A stretch of 64,000 nucleotides of DNA from assembly GCF_029871245.1 (NCBI RefSeq), contig NZ_SSON01000080.1, forward strand, positions 1 to 64,000, read 5' to 3'. Source of the DNA: Pseudomonas sp. BN102 (GTDB lineage Bacteria > Pseudomonadota > Gammaproteobacteria > Pseudomonadales > Pseudomonadaceae). This document shows positions 8,388 to 17,638 of this stretch, piece by piece. The position numbers and the translations under genes are program-made. Numbering within the stretch: position 1 is the stretch's first letter; each line of letters starts with the position of its first letter. The notes beneath the pieces are model-generated. The model made no database searches and was not told where the DNA came from. It saw only the letters and a list, made by a program, of their open reading frames with translations.

Positions 8388-10184
8388 ATGAGTGAATACA
8401 GCGCGCCCTTGCGCGACATGCAGTTCGTCCTGAACGAGCTGGGATACCTGGAACAAGTGAGTGAACTGCCCGGCTGCGAAGAGCTGGGTGCCGATCTCGT
8501 CGATGCCATCCTCGGTGAGGCCGGCAAGTTCGCCCAGGGCGTGCTCTCGCCCCTGAACGTCATCGGCGACCGTGAGGGTGCGCGCTGGCACGAAGGCGAA
8601 GTGACCACCGCAAAAGGCTGGCACGAGGCCTATGGGCAATTCGTCGAAGGCGGCTGGAACGCCCTCTCCTGCCACCCGGAGTTTGGCGGCCAGGGCTTGC
8701 CGCGACTGATTTCGGCGTTGGTGGAAGAGATGTGGAACGGCGCCAACGTCTCCTTCGGCCTGTGCCCCATGCTCACCCGGGGCGCCATCGAGGCTATCGA
8801 GCTCTGCGGGTCTTCCTATCTGAAGGAAACCTACCTGCCGAAAATGATCAGCGGCGAATGGACCGGCACCATGAACCTGACCGAACCCCAGGCCGGTTCG
8901 GACCTCGCCGCAGTGCGCAGCCGCGCCGAGCCACAGGGCGACGGCACGTACCGCTTGTTCGGCCAGAAGATCTTCATCACCTATGGCGAGCACGACCTGA
9001 CCGACAACATCGTGCACCTGGTGCTGGCCCGCGTTCCGGGCGCACCGGAGGGTGTGAAAGGCATTTCGCTGTTCGTGGTCCCGAAGTTCCTGGTGAACCC
9101 CGATGGCAGCCTGGGTGCGCGCAACGACGTGCGCTGCGCCTCCATCGAACACAAGCTGGGCATCCACGGCAGCCCCACCGCCGTACTGGCCTTCGGTGAC
9201 AACGAAGGCGCGCTGGGCTGGCTGGTGGGCGAAGAGAATCGCGGGCTGGAATACATGTTCATCATGATGAACGCCGCGCGCTTCTCCGTCGGTATCGAAG
9301 GTATCGGCCTGTCCGAGCGTGCCTACCAGCGTGCACTCGCCTACGCCCGTGAGCGCGTTCAAGGCACCGAGGCCGGCGCGAAGAGTCGCGACAAGGTGGC
9401 GATCATTCGCCATCCGGACGTACGCCGCATGCTGCTGTCGATGAAAGCCCGCACCGAAGCAATGCGCGCCATCGCCTGCGAAGTCGCCGCCGCAATGGAC
9501 TGCGCCGAACGTCACCCTGATCCTGCACGCCGAGAGGAATGGCAAGCCTTCGTCGACTTGATGATCCCAGTGGTCAAGGGCTGCGGTACCGAGAACGCGG
9601 TGGATATCGCCTCCCTGGGCGTGCAGATCCATGGCGGCATGGGCTTCATCGAGGAAACCGGCGCCGCCCGGCATCTGCGGGACGCACGCATCACCACCAT
9701 CTACGAAGGCACCACCGGTATCCAGGCGTCCGACCTCGTCGGCCGCAAGATCGCCCGCGATGGCGGCAAGGCCATCGGGCTGGTGACCAAGCGGATGCGC
9801 TACGTCATGGAGCGTCTTGTCTGGGCAGATGACCCGCAGCTGCAGGACATCGCCAGTGCCCTGGCTGCCGCCGTGGTCGCGCTGAACGCGGCAGTGGAAT
9901 TCATCGTGGCGAACTTCAATGGGCAGACCCCACGGGTCCTGGCCGGCGCGGTGCCGTTCCTGGATCTGTTCGGCACCGTGGCCGGTGGTTGGCAGATGGC
10001 GCGCTCCGCGCTTGCCGCCCATGAGCAACTCAAGGCGGGAACCGCCGAACAGGACTTCTATCGCAGCAAGCTGCAGACGGCCCGTTTCTACGCCGAACAC
10101 CTGCTGCCGCGTGCCGAGGGGCTTTCACGCATCGTTATCCAGGGCGGCGATGCAGTCCTGGAAATGGATGAAACCTTGTTCTGA
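8388..10184 (+). CDS. Long-form acyl-CoA dehydrogenase (DmdC/FadE-like, about 600 aa)
   Basis: 598 residues, the length of the acyl-CoA dehydrogenase group that carries an extra C-terminal domain (the group that includes 3-methylmercaptopropionyl-CoA dehydrogenase). FAD-binding signatures are MNLTEPQAGSDLAAVRSRA and GQKIFITYGEHD. QIHGGMGFIEETGAAR and the catalytic-loop IYEGTTGIQ follow, the latter carrying the Glu that removes the alpha proton. The last 120 residues are the helical extension. The substrate is unknown; neighbours indicate an acyl-CoA whose 3-hydroxy product is handled by the gene just upstream. A paralogue of the same class lies at 35023-36825. Confidence 0.9.
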   Translation: MSEYSAPLRDMQFVLNELGYLEQVSELPGCEELGADLVDAILGEAGKFAQGVLSPLNVIGDREGARWHEGEVTTAKGWHEAYGQFVEGGWNALSCHPEFGGQGLPRLISALVEEMWNGANVSFGLCPMLTRGAIEAIELCGSSYLKETYLPKMISGEWTGTMNLTEPQAGSDLAAVRSRAEPQGDGTYRLFGQKIFITYGEHDLTDNIVHLVLARVPGAPEGVKGISLFVVPKFLVNPDGSLGARNDVRCASIEHKLGIHGSPTAVLAFGDNEGALGWLVGEENRGLEYMFIMMNAARFSVGIEGIGLSERAYQRALAYARERVQGTEAGAKSRDKVAIIRHPDVRRMLLSMKARTEAMRAIACEVAAAMDCAERHPDPARREEWQAFVDLMIPVVKGCGTENAVDIASLGVQIHGGMGFIEETGAARHLRDARITTIYEGTTGIQASDLVGRKIARDGGKAIGLVTKRMRYVMERLVWADDPQLQDIASALAAAVVALNAAVEFIVANFNGQTPRVLAGAVPFLDLFGTVAGGWQMARSALAAHEQLKAGTAEQDFYRSKLQTARFYAEHLLPRAEGLSRIVIQGGDAVLEMDETLF

Positions 10185-10255
10185 GATTCCGCCGCCCGCC
10201 CCCAGGTGGGCGGCTGCAAGGGGCCGGCGAGTGTCGACCGCCGGTACGGAGCTTT

Positions 10256-10283
10256 GGCCGTCCTCGTGACGGCCTTTTTTATT
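10256..10283 (+). terminator. Rho-independent terminator
   Basis: GGCCGTC CTCGT GACGGCC followed by TTTTTTATTT, about 70 bases after the acyl-CoA dehydrogenase stop. Confidence 0.85.
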
Positions 10284-10430
10284 TGTAGGAGTGGGTTTGC
10301 CCGCGAACGATCCGAGCTCGCTCCTACACGAAGCCAGGCAGAACACAGCTCCTGTAGGTTGTGGCTGAGCTCCGCGCAGCCCAACGCGCCGGTCACTTCC
10401 CCATGGACGTGGCCTCCCAGGTTTAAACAA
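10284..10430. repeat. Pseudomonas REP-type intergenic repeat
   Basis: Contains GTAGGAGTGGGTTTGCCCGCGAAC followed by the complementary-type half GAGCTCGCTCCTAC, the common Pseudomonas GTAGGAGC...GCTCCTAC repeat. The remaining bases up to the next terminator show no gene. Confidence 0.5.
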
Positions 10431-10463
10431 AAACGGGCTTCTTCCGATCAGGAAGAAGCCCGT
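10430..10463 (-). terminator. Rho-independent terminator for the minus-strand cluster
   Basis: A 13-bp stem (ACGGGCTTCTTCC / GGAAGAAGCCCGT) with a short loop, followed on the minus strand by TTTTGTTT. It ends the cluster 15399-10498. Confidence 0.8.
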
Positions 10464-10497
10464 GTTGTCCCAGAACCGTGATCTGGACGATCAGCTC

Positions 10498-11765
10498 TCA
10501 GTTGGCCAGCGTGGCCTCGGGGAAACGCCAGCTGCCGTCGAGGATTTCCGCATGCGGCTTGTACAGTCGCACCATGTAGTTCCAGCCAGGCGTGATCGGC
10601 AGGCAGTTGGCGACCACGCCGTCGCAGCCACCGAACTGCACAACGATGCTGCCATCGCTGCCACGCTTAGCCGTCAGGTCGTTGAGGGTATAGGCGTCCT
10701 GCGGGTTGCGCTCGAAGTTACCGGCAGCGTTGTACACACTGATGGACCAGAAAGCATCGAACGGAACGTCCCGGACCACCATCCGGTATACGGTCGCCCC
10801 ATCATTGCGTGCCGGTGTCACGTTCTCGTAGAAGGCGTCCTGCTCAGGATTGCCACCCCGGGCCGACGCGCTGCCGATCAGATGACGGACCGGGTCGACC
10901 TTGTCGGACGTGCCGAACATACCCCGTGAATCCGGGATGGTCGCCGCCAGCGTCTGCAGCGCACCCCGCACCTTCTTCAGACTGGACTGGTTCCACGACG
11001 GTATCTCGAAGCGCCCCGGACCGTTCCGTTGTTCAACCTGGATGCGGTCCTGCGGTTCACGGCCTTGCTGCAAGTCGCTGGCCGAAGTCGGGTCGAGCCG
11101 CGTCCGTACACCCAGCAGCACATAGCGCGTGCCGACCGACTCGCGGGTAAAGCTGTGGCGGCCGGGCGCGAAGATCAGCCCCTGGGTGTACTGGTTTTCG
11201 TCGATGGCGATCATTGAGAAGTAGCGTTGCCCAGCATCCGGCAGCGTGACCGTGACCGGCCCCGCATCCAGATCGAACACCGCCGAGGAATACAGGGTGT
11301 CTCGGTTGGGGCGGACGACCACCTGGCTTTCGACGGGCAGGTAGTACGACTGCCGACGTAACCGAAATTATGGGTATAGGCATCGACGAACTGCGCCGAG
11401 TAATAGCGTCCCTTCTCCACCGCAGGCATCGTCAGTACCAGCGGTTCGCGGCGCAGGTCCGCGCCAAGTTGGGAGTACGGCGTGTCGGCGTTTGGCGTCG
11501 GATAGGCCTTGTCGTCCGGCGTGTAGATGCGCGCGGTGTTGTGCAGCGTGTTCCAGGGCGCCTTGAACTCGGGATGCTCGCGGTCCTGGAAGTAGGTGTA
11601 CTGCACGCGGTAGTTGTCCACCAGGGGGAAACCGTAGACGTAGGCTTCCTTGGCGATAGCGCGCGCTTCGGCCGGCGTCAGGGCGTCTGCGCTGGATGCA
11701 TTGATATGGGTGAGGAACCCGAGGAGAGCGACCACGAGGGTCCGCCTGACTGTGTTCTGGTTCAC
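10498..11765 (-). pseudogene. Hybrid, frameshifted DUF1254/DUF1214 gene
   Basis: From a GTG at 11765 with AGGAG 8 bases upstream, a secreted DUF1254 protein begins (signal peptide, then AYVYGFPLVDNYRVQY and NADTPYSQLGADLRREPL) and runs to YVGSR near 11350. The frame then changes. The next frame reads YYLPVESQVVVRPNRDTLYSSAVFDLD, a second version of the same block, and continues through a full C-terminal DUF1254/DUF1214 part to the stop at 10498. Because the NADTPYS and NRDTLYS blocks are homologous, the gene looks like a fusion of two paralogues by deletion, joined out of frame. DUF1254/1214 proteins are periplasmic and of uncertain role. It is the last gene of the minus-strand cluster. Confidence 0.8.
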
Positions 11766-11812
11766 GAGGAACTCCTTGTAGCGAAGCGGCAAGGCGACAG
11801 CGCCCTGCCCTA

Positions 11813-12385
11813 TCAGCCCTTGGATCGGCTATCGGTGGGTCGCCATTCACGAACGCGGAGTGCGGCATCGCCTTCCGGGCGGTAGGCGTGGCATGTACCG
11901 ATGGCCCAGTGGGTGGGCATCTCGAAGTCGGGGTCGCGGGCGGCGCGCTCGCGCAGGCGCTTCTGTACCACAGGCGCCAGGGTCTGGATCGCGGTCGTAG
12001 CCATGGGACCGAGCAGTTCGGTGAGGTGCGTGCAGCCCTTCATGCCGCCGACCCGTTCGGCCACGCGCTTCTTGAACCCCGGGCCGATACTGATCCCCAC
12101 CAACGCGGCATAGGCCTGGTTGATCTGGCCGCACACGGGAGTGGGTGCCTGTTCGGAAACGGCTTCGATCCGCTGGATCACCAGCTTGCGGTCGACGGTC
12201 ATGCGGATAAGCATCTGGTGCAGCACGCCGTTGGCGGGAATGACTCCATAGGGGAACTCGGTGTCGACCCCCTTGGTATCCAGCAACCGTCCCTCGATCT
12301 CGAACAGCCCGTCGTCACGTTCGTAACCGGTGCAGGTCACCTGGCGAGTGTGCAGCAGACGACGGCTGACAGTGTTTTCTTCCAT
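11813..12385 (-). CDS. DUF2889 protein
   Basis: 190 residues from ATG 12385 (MEENTVSRRLLHTRQV); the frame is open further upstream but the ribosome site (AAGGGGCG) favours this start. DUF2889 features are visible: RQVTCTGYERDDGLFEIEGRLLDTK at the start, then IPANGVLHQMLIRMTVD and GCTHLTELLGPMATTAIQT. The family is of unknown function and is frequently encoded inside aromatic or steroid degradation clusters, as here with SDR, MaoC and thiolase genes. No signal peptide is present. The gene lies 47 bases after the SDR stop. Confidence 0.8.
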   Translation of the reverse strand: MEENTVSRRLLHTRQVTCTGYERDDGLFEIEGRLLDTKGVDTEFPYGVIPANGVLHQMLIRMTVDRKLVIQRIEAVSEQAPTPVCGQINQAYAALVGISIGPGFKKRVAERVGGMKGCTHLTELLGPMATTAIQTLAPVVQKRLRERAARDPDFEMPTHWAIGTCHAYRPEGDAALRVREWRPTDSRSKG

Positions 12386-12432
12386 ACAGCGCCCCTTGAA
12401 AGAAGGGGCGCTCACGCGCCCCGTCAGTCGCA

Positions 12433-13260
12433 TCAGACGTTGCCGATGCCGCCACCGCAGACCAGCACCTGGCCGGAGACGTAGTCGGACTCGGGGATGC
12501 AGAACAGGTAGACCGCGCCTGCCGCCTCCTCGGTGTTGCCCGGTCGGCCCAGCGGGATCATGGTCTTCGACTGCTCGACGATGGCCGGGCTGATGCCCAC
12601 CTTGATCTCACGACCTTCGATGTTGATGTAGCTCGGGTCGCCTTCCACCGGCTGGGTCTGGCGGGTCTCGATATGGCCGAAGGCCACGGCGTTGACGTTG
12701 ACCTTCATGCGGCCCCACTCCTTGGCCAGGCACTTGGTCATGCCCAGCACGCCGGCCTTGGCCGTGGAGTAGTTGACCTGGCCCGGGTTGCCGCCTGCAG
12801 AAGTCGAGGCGATGTTGACCACCTTGCGATTGACCACGCGGCCCTCGGCGGCCTCTTTCTTGGCCATGGCACTGATGATCGGCTGGGCGGCGCGCAGGAT
12901 GCGGAACGGCGCGGTGATGTGGCAGTCGATGATGGCGTACCACTGCTCGTCGCTCATCTTCTGGATCACGTTGTCCCAGGTGTAGCCAGCGTTGTTGACG
13001 ATGATGTCGATGCCGCCGTAGCTGTCCACCGCAGTCTTGACGAAGCGGTCGGCGAAATCGACAGCAGTGACGCTGCCGACACAGGCGACGGCTTCGCCGC
13101 CGGCGGCGCGAATCTCCGCAACCACTTCCTCGGCCGGGCCGGCGTCCAGGTCATTGACCACCACGCGGGCGCCGTCGGCAGCCAGTTTCAGGGCGACGCT
13201 GCGGCCGATGCCACGGCCGGAGCCGGTGACCAGGGCGACTTTGCCTTCGAGCTTTTTCAT
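12433..13260 (-). CDS. SDR, probable 3-hydroxyacyl-CoA dehydrogenase
   Basis: 275 residues, classical SDR. TGSGRGIG at residues 12-19 binds the nucleotide, NNAG and the catalytic Ser-Tyr-Lys (ASTSAGG..., YSTAKAG) follow. VVNDLD after the second strand, with Asp, favours NAD(H). The closest type is the FabG-like/3-hydroxyacyl-CoA dehydrogenase group, and the position after a MaoC hydratase pair and an SCP-x thiolase makes it the third step of a beta-oxidation round. It is transcribed with the downstream DUF2889 gene. The Cys-Gly-Gly-Gly C-terminus is normal for the group. Confidence 0.87.
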   Translation of the reverse strand: MKKLEGKVALVTGSGRGIGRSVALKLAADGARVVVNDLDAGPAEEVVAEIRAAGGEAVACVGSVTAVDFADRFVKTAVDSYGGIDIIVNNAGYTWDNVIQKMSDEQWYAIIDCHITAPFRILRAAQPIISAMAKKEAAEGRVVNRKVVNIASTSAGGNPGQVNYSTAKAGVLGMTKCLAKEWGRMKVNVNAVAFGHIETRQTQPVEGDPSYINIEGREIKVGISPAIVEQSKTMIPLGRPGNTEEAAGAVYLFCIPESDYVSGQVLVCGGGIGNV

Positions 13261-13284
13261 GGGTTGTTCCTTGTTTTATGGGGT

Positions 13285-13704
13285 TCAGGCGAGTGCCACG
13301 ACGGCTTCGCCGATCAGTTTTTCTTCGCCGTACTGGTTGCCGCAGCGGATCGCCAGGCGCACGCGCGGCTCGCCATCGGCTTCGAACTTCTCGATGACCT
13401 TGCCGCTGCAGGTAGGGACATGGCCAAGCTGGGTGATGCCGGTGAAGCGCACCGACAGGCTGCGGACCTGCGCCTGTGGCACCCAGCCGGTGAGCAGGCG
13501 GCCGAGGTAGGCCACCGAGAGCATGCCGTGGGCGAACACATCGGGCTGGCGCGCCTTGCGGGCGAAGTCGAGATCGATATGCACCTGGTTGTGGTCACCG
13601 GAGGCGCCGGCGTACAAGGCCAGCGTGGTGCGGTTGACCGCAGGCAGCGTCAGCGGCGGCAGCTCATGGCCGACCTGCAGCTCGTCGAATCGGGGAAGGC
13701 TCAT
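13285..13704 (-). CDS. MaoC-type enoyl-CoA hydratase subunit (catalytic half)
   Basis: 139 residues, a single hot-dog domain. The hydratase-2 motif is present (ASGDHNQVHIDLDFA with catalytic Asp and His, then FAHGMLSVAYLGRLL). It lies 10 bases after the neighbouring MaoC_N gene, whose product lacks the motif; such pairs form heterodimers in which the second hot-dog supports CoA binding. The reaction would be hydration of trans-2-enoyl-CoA to 3-hydroxyacyl-CoA. A two-subunit arrangement is typical of hydratases acting on bulky acyl-CoAs (for example steroid side chains). Confidence 0.88.
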   Translation of the reverse strand: MSLPRFDELQVGHELPPLTLPAVNRTTLALYAGASGDHNQVHIDLDFARKARQPDVFAHGMLSVAYLGRLLTGWVPQAQVRSLSVRFTGITQLGHVPTCSGKVIEKFEADGEPRVRLAIRCGNQYGEEKLIGEAVVALA

Positions 13705-13714
13705 TGGACAATCC

Positions 13715-14155
13715 TCAACGCTGCACGAGGGAGGAACGGATATCGGCGATGTGCCGGCCGTCCTGGTTGGTGACGCGGGTCTCCTGGACCACGAAGGTCA
13801 GGGCACCACCCTTCTTCTGGTAGACATCCACCACCCGCGTATCGAAGGTCAGCACGTCGCCCGCATAGGCCATGCCGTGATAGGTGAAGCCCTGCTCGGC
13901 ATGCAGGATGCGTCCGAGATCGAAGCCGAAGATGTCTTCGACAATGTGGTCGGTGTCGCGCCCTTCGGCTTCCAGGCACATCAGAAAGCTCGGCGGCACC
14001 GGCAACGAGCGGTGCCCGGCGGCCCAGGCGGCGGCTTCGTCGACGTAGACCGGATTGGTCTCGCCAATGGCCTTGGCGAAGAAGCGCAGACGGCCCTTTT
14101 CCACCTCGGCGGTGGTCGCTCCCAGGGAACGGCCGATCAGACTCGTGTCTGCCAT
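13715..14155 (-). CDS. MaoC N-terminal-type hydratase subunit (non-catalytic half)
   Basis: 146 residues from ATG 14155 (MADTSLIGRSL). Sequence matches the FAS1-like dehydratase / MaoC_dehydrat_N hot-dog: FFAKAIGETNPVYVDEAAA, VPPSFLMCLE, EQGFTYHGMAYAGDVLTFD. The Asp-x4-His catalytic pair of hydratase 2 is absent, as usual for this half. It is expected to pair with the product of the next gene 10 bases downstream. The thiolase upstream ends about 56 bases away. Confidence 0.85.
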   Translation of the reverse strand: MADTSLIGRSLGATTAEVEKGRLRFFAKAIGETNPVYVDEAAAWAAGHRSLPVPPSFLMCLEAEGRDTDHIVEDIFGFDLGRILHAEQGFTYHGMAYAGDVLTFDTRVVDVYQKKGGALTFVVQETRVTNQDGRHIADIRSSLVQR

Positions 14156-14211
14156 GTCATGGAGTCCTCGAGTGAGTTGAAACGCGCGCCCGCGAGGAGC
14201 GCGCACTGTCT

Positions 14212-15399
14212 TCAGCCGCGACCGAAGAGGGTCACGATGCCGGCGCCGCCCAGGCCCAGGTTGTGCTGCAGGGCGTGCTGCAGGCCTTCCACCTGGCGGG
14301 CTCCGGCGGTGCCGCGCAGCTGATGGGTCAGCTCATAGCACTGGGCAAGGCCGGTGGCGCCCAGCGGGTGGCCCTTGGAGAGCAGGCCGCCGGACGGGTT
14401 GATCACCACCTGGCCGCCATAGGTGTTGTCGCCATCCATCACGAACTTCTCGGCGCCGCCTTCCGGGCAGAAGCCCAGGCCTTCGTAGGTCAGCAGTTCG
14501 TTGTGGGCGAAGCAGTCGTGCAGTTCGCAGACGCGGATGTCTTCCGGACCGACGCCGGCCTTTTCGTAGACCTCGGTGGAGGCCTGGCGGGTCATGCCGA
14601 CGCCGACGATGCTGATCAGCGACGGCGGATCGAAGGCTTCTGGCTTATCGGTCACCAGCGCCTGGGCCAGGATGCTGACATCGGTGCGCAGGCCATGCTG
14701 TTTGGCGAAACGCTCGGAGACCACAATGGCCGCCGCACCGCCGCAAGTGGGCGGGCAGGCCATCAGGCGGGTCATCACGCCGGGGAAGATCACCTGGTCG
14801 TTCATCACGTCCTCGGTGGTCACCACCTTCTTGAACACCGACAGCGGGTTGTTGGCGGCATGGCGGCTGGCCTTGGCGCGAATCGCAGCAAAGGTTTCCA
14901 TCTTCGTGCCGTACTTCTGCATGTGCTCGAGGCCGGCGCCGCCGAAGAACTTGAGGGCGTCAGGCATTTCGCGGCCCTGGGGGAAGATCGCATCGGCCAC
15001 TTCGTGGCCCTTGCCGTAGGTGATCGGGCGATCCAGCCAGTGGGACTTCAGCGCTCCCGGCTGCATCTGCTCGAAGCCGAAGGCCAGGGCGCAATCCACC
15101 GCGCCGCTCTCCACCGCCTGGCGAGCCAGGTACAGCGCGCTGGAACCGCTGCCGCAGTTGTTGTTGACGTTGATCACCGGGATGCCGGAGAGGCCGACTT
15201 CATAGAGGGCCGACTGGCCGCTGGTGGAGTCGCCATAGACGTACCCGGCATAGGCCTGCTGGACCTTGCCGTAGTCCAGGCCGGCATCCTGCAGCGCCAG
15301 GCGGATGGCTTGCGCACCCATCTCGATATAGGTACCGCTCTGGCCAGGCTTGGCAAACGGAATCATGCCGACACCGGCGACATAGACTTTCTGCGACAT
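14212..15399 (-). CDS. SCP-x type thiolase (acetyl-CoA acetyltransferase-like)
   Basis: 395 residues from ATG 15399, with GGAGAAAG 6-13 bases upstream. This is the sterol-carrier-protein-X thiolase class rather than FadA: short N-terminus MSQKVYVAGVGMIPF, nucleophile Cys82 in NNNCGSGSS, CELHDCFAHNE with the second Cys/His region, and GHPLGATG near the end. It cleaves 3-ketoacyl-CoA in the last step of a beta-oxidation round; SCP-x thiolases often act on branched or steroid chains. First gene of the minus cluster, divergent from DUF1302 across 276 bases that must hold both promoters. The paralogue at 56730-57917 is very similar. Confidence 0.9.
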   Translation of the reverse strand: MSQKVYVAGVGMIPFAKPGQSGTYIEMGAQAIRLALQDAGLDYGKVQQAYAGYVYGDSTSGQSALYEVGLSGIPVINVNNNCGSGSSALYLARQAVESGAVDCALAFGFEQMQPGALKSHWLDRPITYGKGHEVADAIFPQGREMPDALKFFGGAGLEHMQKYGTKMETFAAIRAKASRHAANNPLSVFKKVVTTEDVMNDQVIFPGVMTRLMACPPTCGGAAAIVVSERFAKQHGLRTDVSILAQALVTDKPEAFDPPSLISIVGVGMTRQASTEVYEKAGVGPEDIRVCELHDCFAHNELLTYEGLGFCPEGGAEKFVMDGDNTYGGQVVINPSGGLLSKGHPLGATGLAQCYELTHQLRGTAGARQVEGLQHALQHNLGLGGAGIVTLFGRG

Positions 15400-15675
15400 C
15401 ACTTTCTCCAAGGTCAGGTGACAAGGTCCGGGCTGCGTGCCTGTCTTCGACGGCAATGGCAGCACTCCTTGGATCGATGGTTGCGCGGCGACGAACAGCC
15501 ACGCCCCCCCTCATGGAGGGGGCGCGGGCCTGTCCGGCCAAGGGGGGATGGCGAGGGGTACGACGGGAGGGAAAAATCCCCCCCTACTGGAGGGGGATGG
15601 GTGGGGGACGCCGGGGATAGCGTGTGCTTGCGGTCCTGAATAACAACAAGAAAGACTCCATAGAGGAACCAACAC

Positions 15676-17613
15676 GTGACACAGGCAAGACATACAACCT
15701 CATTGAATCAGCGGTCGCCGGCCAGTGGTTCCACCCGCAGCCTGGCGACCTTCACTCCCCGGTTGCTGGCGGTCGCAGTAGCCGTCGGCACCTGCGCCAA
15801 CGCCAATGCGGTCAGCTTCCAGCTGGGCGAGATCGAAGGCCAGTTCGACTCCTCCATTTCCGTCGGCGCCAGCTGGGCGGTGCGCGGACCGGACCCGATG
15901 TTCATCAACTCCGCCAACACCCAGGGGCTGCGCGGCAAGTCGGCTACCCGGACCGCCGACGACAACCGCAAGAACTTCAAGAAGGGCGAAACCTTCTCGA
16001 AGATCTTCAAGGGCGTGCATGACCTGGAGCTGAAGTACGGCGACAGTGGCGTCTTCGTACGCGGCAAGTATTGGTACGACTTCGAGCTGAAAGACGAGCA
16101 CCGCCTGTTCTACGACATCGACGACAGCGGCCGCGACGACCTGGCCAAGGCCTCCGGCGCCGAGTTCCTCGATGCCTTCGTCTACCACAACTACAACCTG
16201 GGCGATCTGGCCGGCAACGTGCGCCTGGGCAAGCAGGTGGTGAGCTGGGGCGAAAGCACCTTCGTCGGCAACAGCATCAACAGCATCAACCCCATCGACG
16301 TCGCCGCCCTGCGCCGTCCGGGTGCCGAGGTGAAGGAAGGCCTGATCCCGGTGAACATGTTCTACATCTCCCAGGGCCTGACCGAGAACCTCACCGCCGA
16401 AGCCTTCTACCAGCTGGAGTGGGACAACTCGGTGGTCGACAACTGCGGTACCTTCTTCGGTTCCGATCCCCTGCCCCAGGGTTGCACCGACCGCCTGGTG
16501 TTCGCCGGTCCGGACCTCGCCCCCGGCGTCGCCAACAACACCGCGACTGCCGCGCAGATCCTCACCAACGCAGTGGTGGACGACGTCTACATGCCGCGCC
16601 TGGAAGACAACGACCCGCGCGACAGCGGCCAGTACGGCGTTGCCCTGCGCTGGTTCGTGCCGGAGCTGAACGACACCGAGTTCGGCTTCTATGCAATGAA
16701 CTACCACAGCCGCAACCCCTACCTGAGCTTCAAGCAGACCACCGTCGCGCCGATCACAGCGGCACAAATCGGCGCCCTGCCCGCCGCGGCCCGCCAGGTC
16801 GCCGCTGTGCAGAACCAGTTCAACCGGGTTCGTGCCGCACGCTACTTCGTGGACTATCCGGAAGACATCCGCCTCTACGGCCTGAGCTTCCAGACCACCG
16901 TGGGCGCGACCTCCGTGGGTGGCGAGCTGAGCTACCGGCCGAACATGCCGCTGCAGATCAACACCGCCGACCTCAACCTGGCTGCGATCCAGTCCACCGA
17001 CACCGACTTCCGCACCCAGACCTCCCCGGTCTTCACGAGCGGCGAAACGGCGCGGGCTCTCGGCGGCGACCTGCCTGGCTACAAACGCATGCCGGTCATG
17101 CAGGCGCAGGTGACGGCCACCCAGTTCTTCGACCAGGTCATGGGCGCCAGTCGCCTGACCCTGGTGGGCGAAGTCGGCTACAACCGCATCAACGGCCTGG
17201 GCGACGCCGACGGCACCGACATCCGCTTCGGCCGCAGCCCGGTCTATGGCGCGGGTCAGTTCCCCGGCACCCAGAACACCACTGTTTGCGCCACCTCGAC
17301 CAACCCCCAGAAGGAATGCAACAGCCACGGCTTCTACACCACGGACTCCTGGGGCTATCGCGTTCGCGCCAAGCTCGATTACCCGAACGTTATCGCCGGC
17401 ATCAACCTCTCTCCCAACCTGGCCTGGTCCCATGACGTGGACGGCTGGGGGCCGAACTTCGAAGAAGGCGCCAAGGCCGTCAGCGTCGGGCTCGATGCCG
17501 ACTACCTGAACACCTACACCGCGAGCCTCAGTTACACCGACTTCTTCGGTGGCAACTTCAACACCAGCACTGACCGTGACTTCGTCTCGCTCAGCTTCGG
17601 CGTGAACTTCTAA
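15676..17613 (+). CDS. DUF1302 outer-membrane protein
   Basis: 645 residues from a GTG with GAGG about 10 bases upstream. The N-terminus carries an extended basic region and a signal peptide cleaved near ANA (about residue 46). The mature part starts VSFQLGEIEGQFDSSISVGASW, typical of DUF1302, with alternating beta-strand residues throughout and a C-terminal Phe (SLSFGVNF) as expected for an outer-membrane barrel. DUF1302 proteins are paired with DUF1329 proteins in clusters for hydrophobic substrates; a role in uptake or export is inferred. The DUF1329 gene begins 25 bases downstream. Confidence 0.88.
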   Translation: MTQARHTTSLNQRSPASGSTRSLATFTPRLLAVAVAVGTCANANAVSFQLGEIEGQFDSSISVGASWAVRGPDPMFINSANTQGLRGKSATRTADDNRKNFKKGETFSKIFKGVHDLELKYGDSGVFVRGKYWYDFELKDEHRLFYDIDDSGRDDLAKASGAEFLDAFVYHNYNLGDLAGNVRLGKQVVSWGESTFVGNSINSINPIDVAALRRPGAEVKEGLIPVNMFYISQGLTENLTAEAFYQLEWDNSVVDNCGTFFGSDPLPQGCTDRLVFAGPDLAPGVANNTATAAQILTNAVVDDVYMPRLEDNDPRDSGQYGVALRWFVPELNDTEFGFYAMNYHSRNPYLSFKQTTVAPITAAQIGALPAAARQVAAVQNQFNRVRAARYFVDYPEDIRLYGLSFQTTVGATSVGGELSYRPNMPLQINTADLNLAAIQSTDTDFRTQTSPVFTSGETARALGGDLPGYKRMPVMQAQVTATQFFDQVMGASRLTLVGEVGYNRINGLGDADGTDIRFGRSPVYGAGQFPGTQNTTVCATSTNPQKECNSHGFYTTDSWGYRVRAKLDYPNVIAGINLSPNLAWSHDVDGWGPNFEEGAKAVSVGLDADYLNTYTASLSYTDFFGGNFNTSTDRDFVSLSFGVNF

Positions 17614-17638
17614 GCCGAAACCGGCAGAGGGTATTTCC

